Below, piece after piece: positions 26,296 through 34,776 of a stretch of 64,000 nucleotides of DNA. The DNA is taken from positions 62,001 to 126,000 of the forward strand of contig NZ_BSSE01000018.1 in assembly GCF_030268965.1 (NCBI RefSeq). The letters are read 5' to 3'. How positions within the stretch are numbered: position 1 is the first letter of the stretch; the number at the start of each line of letters is the position of its first letter. A program made the translations under genes and the position numbers. Source of the stretch: Microtetraspora sp. NBRC 16547 (lineage in GTDB: Bacteria > Actinomycetota > Actinomycetes > Streptosporangiales > Streptosporangiaceae). The notes under the pieces were generated by a model. The model saw only the letters and a list, made by a program, of their open reading frames with translations. It ran no database searches and was not told where the DNA came from.

Positions 26296-26709
26296 TCAGC
26301 CGAGGGGGACGCAGATCGCGTAGACCTCGACGCTGATCTTCTGCTTCATCGGGTTCACCACGACGAAGTCCCACGCGTCCTGGACGCTGCCGGGAGCGTC
26401 GCTCGTGCTGCCGGGCGCGCTGACCGGGAAGGCCACCGGCTTGCGCGGGTCGTGCGCGCCGTTGAAGGCCTGACCGCCGCCCACGGCGCGCCTGCCTTCT
26501 CCGCACACCACGTTGGTACTGAGGATTCCGCGGCCAGGGACCTTCCGTGTCTCCTTCACCACGGTCACCTCCGATCCGCGGAGCCCGGTCGACCCGCTGC
26601 TCCGGTCAGCCGAGGCGATCCCGCCCAGCGCGACCGCGGCTGTCGCCAGCACCCCCGCCCCGGCGCCGACCAGTGCGATCTTCCTGCCCAGAGGCCCGAG
26701 AAGCTCCAC
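26296..26709 (-). CDS. Small secreted protein, unknown family
   Basis: 137 aa. The signal sequence spans residues 8-34 (KIALVGAGAGVLATAAVALGG, cut after ASA). The mature domain has two Cys (VVCGEGRRAVGGGQ and YAICVPLG), which may form a disulfide. Repeated short beta-rich motifs resemble small actinobacterial exported proteins of unknown function. It is convergent with the kinase gene, 38 bp apart. Confidence 0.65.
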   Translation of the reverse strand: MELLGPLGRKIALVGAGAGVLATAAVALGGIASADRSSGSTGLRGSEVTVVKETRKVPGRGILSTNVVCGEGRRAVGGGQAFNGAHDPRKPVAFPVSAPGSTSDAPGSVQDAWDFVVVNPMKQKISVEVYAICVPLG

Positions 26710-26961
26710 GTGATTCCCCTTGTCGATCTGATACGAGCTGACATACGAGCTGACACTGACAAGAGCGCGGCCGCCGACGCCGTGGCACCGGGCAGACGTT
26801 CCCTAACGAACCGTTAGATGCGGCGTTGGCCCGGATTGTTCTCCCCGACTGTTCTCCCGGATTGCTCTCGCGCCCCGGCTCCGCGTTCGTTCGTGCCGTG
26901 CGGCGCCGTCGGCATCGCCGCGCCAGTACGGTGATCTTCGCGCTTGATGATCTTTGAATGA

Positions 26962-26974
26962 CAACCTAAGGTTG
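26962..26974. promoter_or_regulatory. Palindrome CAACCT-A-AGGTTG before the zinc-finger gene
   Basis: Perfect 6-1-6 inverted repeat ending 6 bp before the ATG at 26981. Position over the ribosome-binding region suggests an operator or translational hairpin. AAGG within it could be the Shine-Dalgarno sequence. Confidence 0.45.
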
Positions 26975-26980
26975 CCAAGC

Positions 26981-27385
26981 ATGGAGCCATCAGAATTACT
27001 CACACAGGCGCGGTCGCGGTCGATCGATCCGGCGGACCCCCTGGAGACCCTGTCAGCCGCGATCACGCTGAGCGTCGAGCTGAGCCGTGACGCGGACGCC
27101 CTGCTCGATCTCGCCGTACGCGATGCCCGTGAGGCCGGCGCCTCCTGGACGGTCATCGGAGAGCGGTTCGGTTTCTCGAAGCAGGCCGCCAGGAAACGCT
27201 TCACCCAGCCCTTCGCCGGCCGCCATCTGGCGAACCGCCGCAAGAAGCGCGACGCGGCCTGCTCCTTCTGCCGTCAGACCCCTGGGCCGCGCATCCAGAT
27301 GGTGCACGGCGAGGCCGGCCGGATCTGCGGCACCTGCGTGTCACTGGCCGGCGACATCGTGGCCGACCTCAACAAGCGCCGCTGA
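26981..27385 (+). CDS. Orphan ClpX-type C4 zinc-finger protein with helix-turn-helix-like N-terminus
   Basis: 134 aa. Residues about 30-75 (VRDAREAGASWTVIGERFG, FSKQAARKRF) look like a small HTH found in actinobacterial proteins. The C-terminus has a zf-C4_ClpX finger: CSFC, about 20 residues, then CGTC (GRICGTCVSLAGDIV). In ClpX this finger mediates dimerisation and adaptor binding, but no AAA domain follows here. A DNA-binding regulator linked to proteolysis is a reasonable guess. An in-frame TTG upstream (26954) lies over the palindrome and is less likely. Confidence 0.7.
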   Translation: MEPSELLTQARSRSIDPADPLETLSAAITLSVELSRDADALLDLAVRDAREAGASWTVIGERFGFSKQAARKRFTQPFAGRHLANRRKKRDAACSFCRQTPGPRIQMVHGEAGRICGTCVSLAGDIVADLNKRR

Positions 27386-27440
27386 TCCGAGAGCCGACGA
27401 CGACGAAACCGACAATGGAACCGACGACGAAGACAGCCGA

Positions 27441-28700
27441 TCAGGTCACGGTCAGGCGCTGCTGGTAACGCTCGTCCCGCCACGACTCCTTGTCGAGCAC
27501 CTCGGCCAGCGCCGTGGCGGAGTCGTACACGTCGACGTAACGCAGGTACAGCGGCGCGAAGCCGAACCGCATGATGCCCGGCTCGCGGTAGTCACCCACG
27601 ACGCCCCGGTCCGCGAGCGCGCGCACCACCGGGTAGCCGTCGGCGTGCCGGTAGCTCACCTGGCTGCCGCGCCGGTCCGGATCACGCGGTGTGACGAGGG
27701 CCAGGTCGGGCCGGAGCTCGTCGATCAGGTCGATGAACAACGTGGTCAGGGCCAGGCTCTTGGCCCTGACCACGGACATGTCGACCGTCTCCCAGATGTC
27801 CAGCGACGCGTTGAGCGCGCTGTAGGCGAGGACCGGCGGGCTGCCCGTGGCGAACCGCCGTACGCCGTCGGCGGGCCGGTAGTACGGCTCGAAGGCGAAC
27901 GGCGCGGCGTGCCCGTGCCATCCGGAGATGACGTTGTGCGCCGCGTCCTGGTGCCGCTCGGCGACGTAGAGGTACGCGGGGGCGCCGGGCCCTCCGTTCA
28001 GGTACTTGTACGTGCAGCCGATGGCGAAATCCGCGTCGGCGGCGCGCAGGTCCACCGGCACGGCGCCCGCGCTGTGGCAGAGGTCCCAGATCATGAGCGC
28101 TCCGGCGGCCCGCACCCGCGCGGTGATCGCGTCCATGTCGCGCAGCGCGCCCGTCCGGTAGTCCACGTGGCTGAGCAGGACCGCCGCCACGTCACCGTCC
28201 AGCGCCTCGTCCAGCGCCTCGTCCAGCGCCATGTCCAGCGCCTCGTCGAGCGACCCGACGTCCCTGATCTCGTACGCGCCGAGCGCCTTGGCGACCCCTT
28301 CGACGACGTACCGGTCTGTGGGGAAGTTCTCCAGCTCCGAGACGATCACGCGGCGGCCGGGCCGGAGCGGCAGCGCGGCGGCCATCACCTTGAAGATGTT
28401 CGTCGACGTGGAGTCGCCGGCGAGGACCTCGCCGGGGCCGGCACCGATCAGCGGCGCCAGCCGGTCACCGGTGGACTGCGGCAGATCCCACCAGCCGGCC
28501 GTGTTCCAGCTCGCGCTGAGATCGCGACCCCATTCGGTCTCGACGGTGTGCGCGACCTTCGCCGCCGTACGCCGCGGCAGCGCGCCCAGAGAGTTGCCGA
28601 GCAGGTACGTGATGCCGTCGGGCAGGGAGAACTCCTCCCGAAGATCCCGCAGCGGATCCTCGGCGTCGAGGGCGTGACAGTCGGCACGGCTGATGGCCAC
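27441..28700 (-). CDS. kynU: Kynureninase
   Basis: 419 aa. PLP-dependent aminotransferase fold: NSLGALP near the start, SHVDYRTG, and the Schiff-base Lys232 in GCTYKYLNGGPG, a kynureninase signature. The enzyme cleaves kynurenine to anthranilate and alanine in tryptophan degradation. No tryptophan 2,3-dioxygenase or kynurenine formamidase is adjacent, so it is separated from the usual partners. Residues 151-168 contain four LDEA/LDMA-type units encoded by 12-nt repeats, an expansion likely to lie in a surface loop. Confidence 0.9.
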   Translation of the reverse strand: MAISRADCHALDAEDPLRDLREEFSLPDGITYLLGNSLGALPRRTAAKVAHTVETEWGRDLSASWNTAGWWDLPQSTGDRLAPLIGAGPGEVLAGDSTSTNIFKVMAAALPLRPGRRVIVSELENFPTDRYVVEGVAKALGAYEIRDVGSLDEALDMALDEALDEALDGDVAAVLLSHVDYRTGALRDMDAITARVRAAGALMIWDLCHSAGAVPVDLRAADADFAIGCTYKYLNGGPGAPAYLYVAERHQDAAHNVISGWHGHAAPFAFEPYYRPADGVRRFATGSPPVLAYSALNASLDIWETVDMSVVRAKSLALTTLFIDLIDELRPDLALVTPRDPDRRGSQVSYRHADGYPVVRALADRGVVGDYREPGIMRFGFAPLYLRYVDVYDSATALAEVLDKESWRDERYQQRLTVT

Positions 28701-28825
28701 GATCAGAACTCCTTCATTTGGTCGTTGATTCCTGAAATACCGTCAAATGTGCCGTTGCACACAGTCGGGAGGCAATACCTGTCTTCGGCTTACCGGGTGG
28801 CCACCTTCCCGGCACCACCTCCAGA

Positions 28826-29389
28826 ATGTCCGCCATGTGGCTCGTATGGCGTATGTGGGGTCATGTCATCCTGGGCGCCGTCCTGGCGATCCCGGTCGCG
28901 CTGATCGCGGCCCACCTGCTCGCCCGCGCGAGAGAGTCCCGCGGCCACCCCCACCCGGCTCGTACGGCCTACGCGGACGTCCTCATGGTCGCCGGAACGG
29001 CCCCCTGACTGTGGATGATCCTCACCCCGGGAAGCACCACCGAGGGGATCAACCTCGTTCCCCTCCGCGACCTGATCGAGGTCTTCCAGGCGCCGGTTCA
29101 GACCGTGATCGTGCAGGTCGGGGGCAATCTCCTGGTGTTCGCGGCGCTGGGCGCGCTGCTGCCGATCAGATCCGCGCGGTTCGCCCGGCTCCGGATGGTC
29201 GCGCTGGTCGCCGCCACCGCCTCGGTCACCGTCGAGGCCCTCCAGTACGGCCTGGACCTCCACCGCGTGTCATCGATCGACGACGTGCTGCTCAACACGG
29301 CGGGAGCCGTCCTGGCCGCGATCATGACGCAGCGTTGGCATGCGGCCCCGACAGCGACCCCGACAGCGGCCGGGACCGTTCCACGGTAA
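28826..29389 (+). pseudogene. VanZ-like membrane protein interrupted by an in-frame TGA
   Basis: Two open segments, 28826-29008 and 29015-29389, lie in the same frame, separated only by a stop (TGA 29006-29008) and two codons. Joined they make a 187-residue VanZ-like protein: a signal-anchor near the start, MVAGTAP-(stop)-LWMILTPGS, INLVPLRDL and a C-terminal VSSIDDVLLNTAGAVLA. The family usually has Trp at the stop position, so TGG to TGA is the simplest explanation. It could also be a sequencing error, or translation could restart at the ATG at 29015, giving a truncated protein. Confidence 0.75.
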
Positions 29390-29539
29390 CGGGTCGCAAT
29401 AATCCCTCGAGATCGCCACAGGGGCACGATCCACTCAAAATAAGCACGGGACCACCGTCATTTCTTGTGCGATCGTGGACAAGACGGGGCAAGTTCTCTG
29501 GAGACGCTTACCCCCGTTGGTGACAGAGGGTGATCAAAC

Positions 29540-30295
29540 GTGACGGACTCCTCCCCGGTGCATCACGAACTCCCGATCTATCGGCGCATCGCCGACCAGC
29601 TGCGCGGCAAGATCCTGTCCGGCGACCTGCGCGATGGAGATCGGCTACCGGGCGAGAACGTGCTCATGGCCGAGTACGGCATCGCACGCGCCACGGCCCG
29701 GCAGGCCCTCGCCGTACTCATCAACGAGGGCCTGGCGGTGCCCAGACGCGGGTCGGGCGTGTACGTACGGCTGTTTCGCCCGATCCGGAGGCACGGCTCC
29801 CGGCGGCTCTCCCGGGAGCAGTGGGGAGAGGGCCGGGCCATCTGGGACAACGACACCCATGGCCGCGCCTACACGGTCGACCAGGTCCAGATCCAGCGGG
29901 AACGGGCCAGCGCGGAGATCGGCCGCGTACTGGACACCGATGAGGTGTGGGTGCGCCGCCGCAGGTATCTCGTGGACGGCCGGCCGGTGCAGCTCGCCAG
30001 CTCGCATTTCCCGGCCGACCTGGTCGAGGGAACGGCGGTCGTGCTCCCCGACACCGGGCCGGGAGGCGTCTACGCCCGCCTGGGCGATCTCGGCCACACT
30101 CCGGCGCACTTCACCGAGGAACTGCGGGCCCGGATGCCCCATCCACGGGAGGCGGAGCTGCTCGGCCTGCCCGCGGGCACCCCCGTCATCGCCATCGGCC
30201 GTACGGCCTACACCGCGGCGGGCCGCCCGATCGAGCACAACGAGATGATCCTCGACGCCGCCTCGTACATACTTCAGTACGACTTTGACGCATAG
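29540..30295 (+). CDS. GntR-family transcriptional regulator (HutC subfamily, UTRA domain)
   Basis: 251 aa from a GTG with GAGGGTGA upstream. N-terminal winged HTH: IYRRIADQLRGKILSG, RLPGENVLMAEYG, ARATARQALAVLINEGL. C-terminal UTRA ligand-binding domain from about residue 85 (VWVRRRRYLVDGRPVQLASSHFP, ending SYILQYDFDA). No metabolic operon is adjacent, so its effector and targets cannot be guessed. Confidence 0.88.
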   Translation: MTDSSPVHHELPIYRRIADQLRGKILSGDLRDGDRLPGENVLMAEYGIARATARQALAVLINEGLAVPRRGSGVYVRLFRPIRRHGSRRLSREQWGEGRAIWDNDTHGRAYTVDQVQIQRERASAEIGRVLDTDEVWVRRRRYLVDGRPVQLASSHFPADLVEGTAVVLPDTGPGGVYARLGDLGHTPAHFTEELRARMPHPREAELLGLPAGTPVIAIGRTAYTAAGRPIEHNEMILDAASYILQYDFDA

Positions 30296-30621
30296 GTCAC
30301 GGAAATAGGCGGCGAGTCGGCGATAGGTTGACCTGACCCTGCCGCCATTGATTTCTCTAGAGATGTCCCGCACCGTGAGTGGGAGAGGTCAAGGCGCCCC
30401 CGGCGGTCCGCGGCGAACACTGCACGGCGAATGCTGCACGGCGAACACTGGGGAACGTCGGGAGTGGCCGACCCGGCCACGAGCGCGGAAGCCTCCGACC
30501 CGATCGGGGGCGGAGGCTTCCGCTTCCATGAACCCCCGTGGGGGCGTCGCCACTGGTGCCATCCCAACGGCGCCTCCACGGGCACCAACCGCGCCACGAT
30601 GCTGCCGGTGGGCGGCGGCTG
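30296..30621. other. Intergenic region between GntR and DivIVA-like genes
   Basis: 326 bp without a convincing gene. It holds the strong terminator at 30485-30523 and short direct repeats (CTGCACGGCGAA-like, 30420-30450). No promoter for a missing gene was seen. Confidence 0.5.
30485..30523. terminator. Bidirectional terminator between GntR and DivIVA-like genes
   Basis: Perfect 13-bp stem GCGGAAGCCTCCG / CGGAGGCTTCCGC around a 13-nt loop. It can serve the plus-strand GntR gene and the minus-strand gene ending at 30622. Confidence 0.75.
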
Positions 30622-31635
30622 CTACCGGTGCGTGGGCTGGCCGTTCTGCTCGTTCTGCTCGTTCTGCGCCCGGACCACGGAGACGTCCGTGGTGACGTCC
30701 GTGTCCGCGGGCTGCTGCGGGATGCCCTCCACCTGGACCACCACGTCCTCCACGATGACCCGGATGTCCTCGTCGTCCTCGACGGCGGGCTCGGCCGGGG
30801 CGATCTCCTGCGGCTGGGGCAGCTGCGGAGCCGACGGCAGCACAGCGGCCTCGTCGATCAGCGGGCCCGCCGCGCCCTCCCGGTGGAGCAGGTCGCCCAG
30901 GACCGAACCGATCTCGCCGAGCCTGCGCATGACCTCGCTGTGCGTGTCCGTGAGGTAGGCCACCCGGCGGCCGGTGTGCTCGTCCAGCGCGGCGACCCGC
31001 TGCTGGGCCGCGGTGAGCGTCGAGTGCGCCTCGGCCCGAGCGTCGCCGACCAGCGTCTCCACCTCCAGGCGGGCGACGGTGAGCTGCCGGTCGGCCTCGG
31101 CACGGGCGGCGCGCAGGGTGTCCTCGGCCTCGGCGCGGGCCGTGCCCAGCGTCTCCTCGGCGTCCGAACCGGCCTGGGCGAGCAGGCGCTCGGCGGCGCT
31201 GGTGGCGTCGGCGACGCGGCGCTCGGCCTCCTCCTGGGCGGCGGACCTGATCGAGTCGGCCTGCTCCCGCGCGGTCGTGATCACCCGTTCGGCCTCGGTG
31301 GTGGCCTGGTCGCGCAACCTGCTGGCCTCCGACTGCGACGCCTCCTTGTTGGCGGCCGCCTCCTCGTGCGCCAGCTTGAGGATCTGGCTCAGCCGCTCGC
31401 CCAGCTCGTCGGGGTTCTGCGGGGCCTCCGCCAGCCTGCGGCGCGCCTCGGCCAGCTCCACCCGACCCTGCTCGGCCTGGTCGATGGTCCGCGCCAGCCG
31501 CTCTTCCAGGTCCCTGATCTGGTTCCGGGTCCTGATCATGTAGTCATGGACCTGCCGGCGGCTGTATCCACGCATCACGACTTCGAAGGAGTCGTCACTC
31601 AAGAGGTCGGGGAAGTTCTCGGTCTGATTCGTCAT
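30622..31635 (-). CDS. DivIVA-domain coiled-coil protein (FilP/Scy-like cytoskeletal family)
   Basis: 337 aa. The N-terminal DivIVA-like segment (FEVVMRGYSRRQVHDYM, residues about 18-35) is followed by about 190 residues of continuous Ala/Glu/Arg-rich coiled coil (AEAEDTLRAARAEADRQL). An acidic, Gln/Pro-rich C-terminal tail follows. Proteins of this plan organise polar growth or membrane-associated structures in filamentous actinobacteria. The gene stands alone, with a strong terminator 3' of it. Confidence 0.8.
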   Translation of the reverse strand: MTNQTENFPDLLSDDSFEVVMRGYSRRQVHDYMIRTRNQIRDLEERLARTIDQAEQGRVELAEARRRLAEAPQNPDELGERLSQILKLAHEEAAANKEASQSEASRLRDQATTEAERVITTAREQADSIRSAAQEEAERRVADATSAAERLLAQAGSDAEETLGTARAEAEDTLRAARAEADRQLTVARLEVETLVGDARAEAHSTLTAAQQRVAALDEHTGRRVAYLTDTHSEVMRRLGEIGSVLGDLLHREGAAGPLIDEAAVLPSAPQLPQPQEIAPAEPAVEDDEDIRVIVEDVVVQVEGIPQQPADTDVTTDVSVVRAQNEQNEQNGQPTHR

Positions 31636-31812
31636 GACAAGCCCTGGGGTTGGGAATTGAGGCGGTAACGCACGTCAGAACATGACTCTCCTGCTATCCG
31701 CCCTACCTCGCAACCCGAACGCCGGACCTCGCGCCCTCTGGCGCCGGACCTCCCGCCGAAAACCAGCCCTCCGCGCCGAGCTCCACGCGCGCGCTCATGG
31801 AATCATGACGCC

Positions 31813-32346
31813 ATGCCGTACATCGCTGCTCTGGACGACGACGCGACCCCCGACCTGCACCCCGAGTCCTGGGTCGCCCCCGGCGCGGTGATCGTCGGCC
31901 GGGTACGGCTCGGCCGCGCGTCGAGCGTCTGGTACGGCTCGGTCCTACGGGGTGACGACGAGCGCATCGAGATCGGCGCCGAGTGCAACATCCAGGACCT
32001 GTGCTGCCTGCACGCCGACCCCGGTCAGCCCGCGCTGCTGGAGGACCGGGTGAGCCTCGGGCACAAGGCGATGGTGCACGGCGCCCACGTCGAGACCGGC
32101 GCGCTCGTCGGCATCGGGGCCGTCGTCCTCGGCGGCGCGCGGATCGGCGCCGGCACGCTGGTCGCCGCGGGCGCGGTGGTCACGCCCGGCGCGCGGATCC
32201 CGGCGGGGGTGCTGGTCGCGGGCGTGCCCGGCCGGGTCGTCCGCGAGCTGACCGACGCCGACCGCGCCTCGTTCGCCCGCACGCCGGACAACTACATGGC
32301 CAAGGCCCACCGCCACGCCGCGGCCGCCCGGCTCACTTCGGGGTAA
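31813..32346 (+). CDS. Gamma-carbonic anhydrase-like protein (left-handed beta-helix)
   Basis: 177 aa. Hexapeptide repeats (residues about 20-140) form a left-handed beta-helix. The His residues of LHADP and GHKAMVHGAHV correspond to zinc ligands in gamma-carbonic anhydrase/YrdA proteins. Many members have low or no carbonic anhydrase activity. The 3' end overlaps the convergent EEP-family gene by 14 bp. Confidence 0.85.
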   Translation: MPYIAALDDDATPDLHPESWVAPGAVIVGRVRLGRASSVWYGSVLRGDDERIEIGAECNIQDLCCLHADPGQPALLEDRVSLGHKAMVHGAHVETGALVGIGAVVLGGARIGAGTLVAAGAVVTPGARIPAGVLVAGVPGRVVRELTDADRASFARTPDNYMAKAHRHAAAARLTSG

Positions 32347-33325
32347 CGCTGAACGCCTCGCTGACCACCTGGGTGAACGTGTGCGCGGACGCCTGGGTGT
32401 ACATCCCCTCGAGAGTGCCGATGAACGAGCCGACCAGCGGGCGGTGGTCCGAGAGCTCCGGCGTGGGGTTGATCACTTCGGCGCCGGCGTTCCGGTAGTC
32501 CGACTGCGTCGCGAAGATGTAGTCGATCTTCCGGCCGCCTCTCGTGGTGACGGCTCCGCCGCGCTGCTCGTGCCCCGCGGGGCCGGCGTCGACCTCCGTG
32601 TACTTCCCCGTGCCGAGGCTCGGCCCGTACACCGGGGTCAGCTCGGGGTGCTCCGGCTTGCGGTTGAAGTCGCCGCCGAGGATGACCGGAGCGTCGCCCG
32701 CCCACTCACCGATGTCCCTGGTGACCTGCTGGGGGGTCTCCAGAGCCGAGATGTGCGTCACGCAGCCGACGCCGTACTCCATGCCGATGACGGAACGCGC
32801 GCACAGCACGCCGCGCCGGTGCACGGACGCGGCGGGGTCGGCGTCGGGGTTGTCGATGACGAGCCGCCGCCGGAGCGGGGCGCCCACGACAGGGTTCTTG
32901 AAGGCCAGCGCGATGCCGGCGGTCCTGCCGTTCGGAGCCACCGTCTGATCCGTCATGTCACCCCAGATCTGGGGGCAGGAGGCCGACCTGCCGAGGCCGT
33001 ACCACACGAAGTCGTAGTCCGGGAGCTGCTGCCGCAGGAGGTCGACCTGGGCGTAGCACATCTCGGTGAAGGCCGCCACGTCCACATCCCTGTTCCTGAT
33101 CAGGGACGAGACCTGTGGAGCCCACGTCCTCCGCCGCTCCGGGGTGAGATCCTCCCCGCAGGTGTTCGCCTTGTTGTTGCCCCCACACAGGTTGAAGGTG
33201 AGCACGTTCACCCGGTACGTCAGCGCGCCGTCGGCGACCGCTCCGGTCGTCCCGACGAGCGGCGAGGCGAGCAGCACGCCGGAGATCAGGACCCTCGCCA
33301 TGCCGCGCTGGCTCGTACCGATCAT
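32333..33325 (-). CDS. Secreted endonuclease/exonuclease/phosphatase (EEP) family protein
   Basis: 330 aa. An N-terminal signal peptide (VLISGVLLASPLVG, cut near AVADG) means it is exported. EEP motifs: VNVLTFNLCGG, AFTEMCY, LGGDFNRKPEH and the catalytic His in SDHRPLVGSF. Could act on nucleic acids or phospho-compounds outside the cell; substrate unknown. Its 3' end overlaps the carbonic-anhydrase-like gene by 14 bp. Confidence 0.85.
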   Translation of the reverse strand: MIGTSQRGMARVLISGVLLASPLVGTTGAVADGALTYRVNVLTFNLCGGNNKANTCGEDLTPERRRTWAPQVSSLIRNRDVDVAAFTEMCYAQVDLLRQQLPDYDFVWYGLGRSASCPQIWGDMTDQTVAPNGRTAGIALAFKNPVVGAPLRRRLVIDNPDADPAASVHRRGVLCARSVIGMEYGVGCVTHISALETPQQVTRDIGEWAGDAPVILGGDFNRKPEHPELTPVYGPSLGTGKYTEVDAGPAGHEQRGGAVTTRGGRKIDYIFATQSDYRNAGAEVINPTPELSDHRPLVGSFIGTLEGMYTQASAHTFTQVVSEAFSVTPK

Positions 33326-33414
33326 CTCTCACTCTCCACAATCATTCGATTACTCAGAGTAACAAACGTGATCATACTAGCGAGACAGTGACAGACAGCG
33401 GCAAAAGGGACGTC

Positions 33415-34701
33415 TTATCCCACCCAGGCACCGGTGGTGAAATTTCCCACATTGATGGCCATGATCGGCGCGGCCACCGACAGATACGCCATGAACACCC
33501 ACGGACGGCGCGATCCCACGATGCCGACCGAGAGATAGAGCGGCCACCACAGCAGCGAGGCCCGTCCGATGGACATGTAGAACGACGACATCGCCAGCAG
33601 CGCCACCGCCTGCGGCGCGAGATAGGCGACGTCGGCCCACCGGCGGCGGACCAGCCGCCAGACGATGAGCGCCACGAGCACGCCCGCCGCCAGAATCTCC
33701 TCCTGGTACGACGTGCGCAGCGCGACCTCGTCGATCGACCTGTTCCAGGTGTTGATCAGCACCTTCCAGGGCAGCTCGGGAAACCGTCCCCAGTACTGCG
33801 CCTCGGCCGCCTTCCACGCCATCAGGTCGCCCGTACGGTTCCAGAGGTAGAGCATGTAGGCGAGCACCGGCACGCCGGGCAGCACCAGCCAGGGCAGCTT
33901 GCGCCACTGGCGGCCGTTCTCCGCCACCAGGAACATCACGGCGAGGCCGAGCGCGAGAAACAGCCCCGACACCCGGATCGAGGACGCCAGCGCCGCGCAG
34001 ACGGAGGCGGCGGCCCAGCGGCCGCGCCGCGCGAGCAGCCAGGCGGGGATCGCGAGCGCGAGGAACGGCGCCTCGGAGTAGCCCGCCAGCATGAACACCG
34101 CCCACGGGCTGAGGAAGAACGCCAGCACCGTCCAGGTGCCGGTGCCCTCCCGGTACGAGTCGCTCAGCCGGGACAGCGCCACGGCGACGACGGCGCTCGC
34201 CACCAGGGTGACCAGGACGATCGACAGGCTCCAGTCGGGGATCAGCCAGTGCAGGTTGCGCAACAGCAGCGGCAGCCCAGGGAAGAACGCGACCAGCTTC
34301 GGCGCGTCCGTCATGTCCGGCGCGCCGTCGTAGCCGTACCGCGCGATGGCGATGAAGTTGTCCGCGTCCCACGGCGTGAGCCGGTCGAGCAGCGGCGCCT
34401 CCGTGCGACCCGGCGCCGCCAGCACCATGTAGATGTACGTCGCGACGTGCCAGAAGAACCAGATCAGCAGGGCCGTGCGGTCGGCGGGCCGGCCGAGGAA
34501 CCGCCGGAAACCGTCGAGCCGGATCTTGCCTGGCGTCGCGCCGGACTCCGACGCGGGTTCCATCGCGGGTTCCATCGCGGGTTCCAATGCGGCCTCCGCC
34601 TGCCGAATCTCCCTCACATCGACCAATGGAAGTACGTACGGACCGCCCGTGCAAAGAAAATGGCGGACAGAGGCCGCGCCACCCCGCGAAACCATGGACA
34701 T
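33415..34701 (-). CDS. Polytopic GT-C mannosyltransferase-like protein (PIG-V type)
   Basis: 428 aa with about ten membrane segments. The GT-C signature Asp lies in the first outer loop (LTPWDADNFIAIARYGYDG), followed by FFPGLPLLLR. Such enzymes transfer mannose from a polyprenyl-phosphate donor to lipids or proteins outside the membrane. The N-terminal EPAMEPAMEPAS repeat comes from a 12-nt tandem duplication. The start is uncertain; the ATG at 34701 has only a weak GGGTGA site. Confidence 0.78.
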   Translation of the reverse strand: MSMVSRGGAASVRHFLCTGGPYVLPLVDVREIRQAEAALEPAMEPAMEPASESGATPGKIRLDGFRRFLGRPADRTALLIWFFWHVATYIYMVLAAPGRTEAPLLDRLTPWDADNFIAIARYGYDGAPDMTDAPKLVAFFPGLPLLLRNLHWLIPDWSLSIVLVTLVASAVVAVALSRLSDSYREGTGTWTVLAFFLSPWAVFMLAGYSEAPFLALAIPAWLLARRGRWAAASVCAALASSIRVSGLFLALGLAVMFLVAENGRQWRKLPWLVLPGVPVLAYMLYLWNRTGDLMAWKAAEAQYWGRFPELPWKVLINTWNRSIDEVALRTSYQEEILAAGVLVALIVWRLVRRRWADVAYLAPQAVALLAMSSFYMSIGRASLLWWPLYLSVGIVGSRRPWVFMAYLSVAAPIMAINVGNFTTGAWVG

Positions 34702-34776
34702 TCACCCAGTTCGTGACCATTTTCCGAGGTGAAACTTTGCCGCCGTCTCGTCGGAGGCGGGATCTACCATTATCGC

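Noticed and set aside
29431-29477. CACGATC/GATCGTG pair upstream of GntR as its operator
   Set aside because: Arms are over 30 bp apart and do not match a GntR-type operator spacing.
30348-30695. Possible small gene between GntR and the DivIVA-like gene
   Set aside because: It crosses the terminator stem at 30485-30523, has odd composition and lacks a ribosome site.
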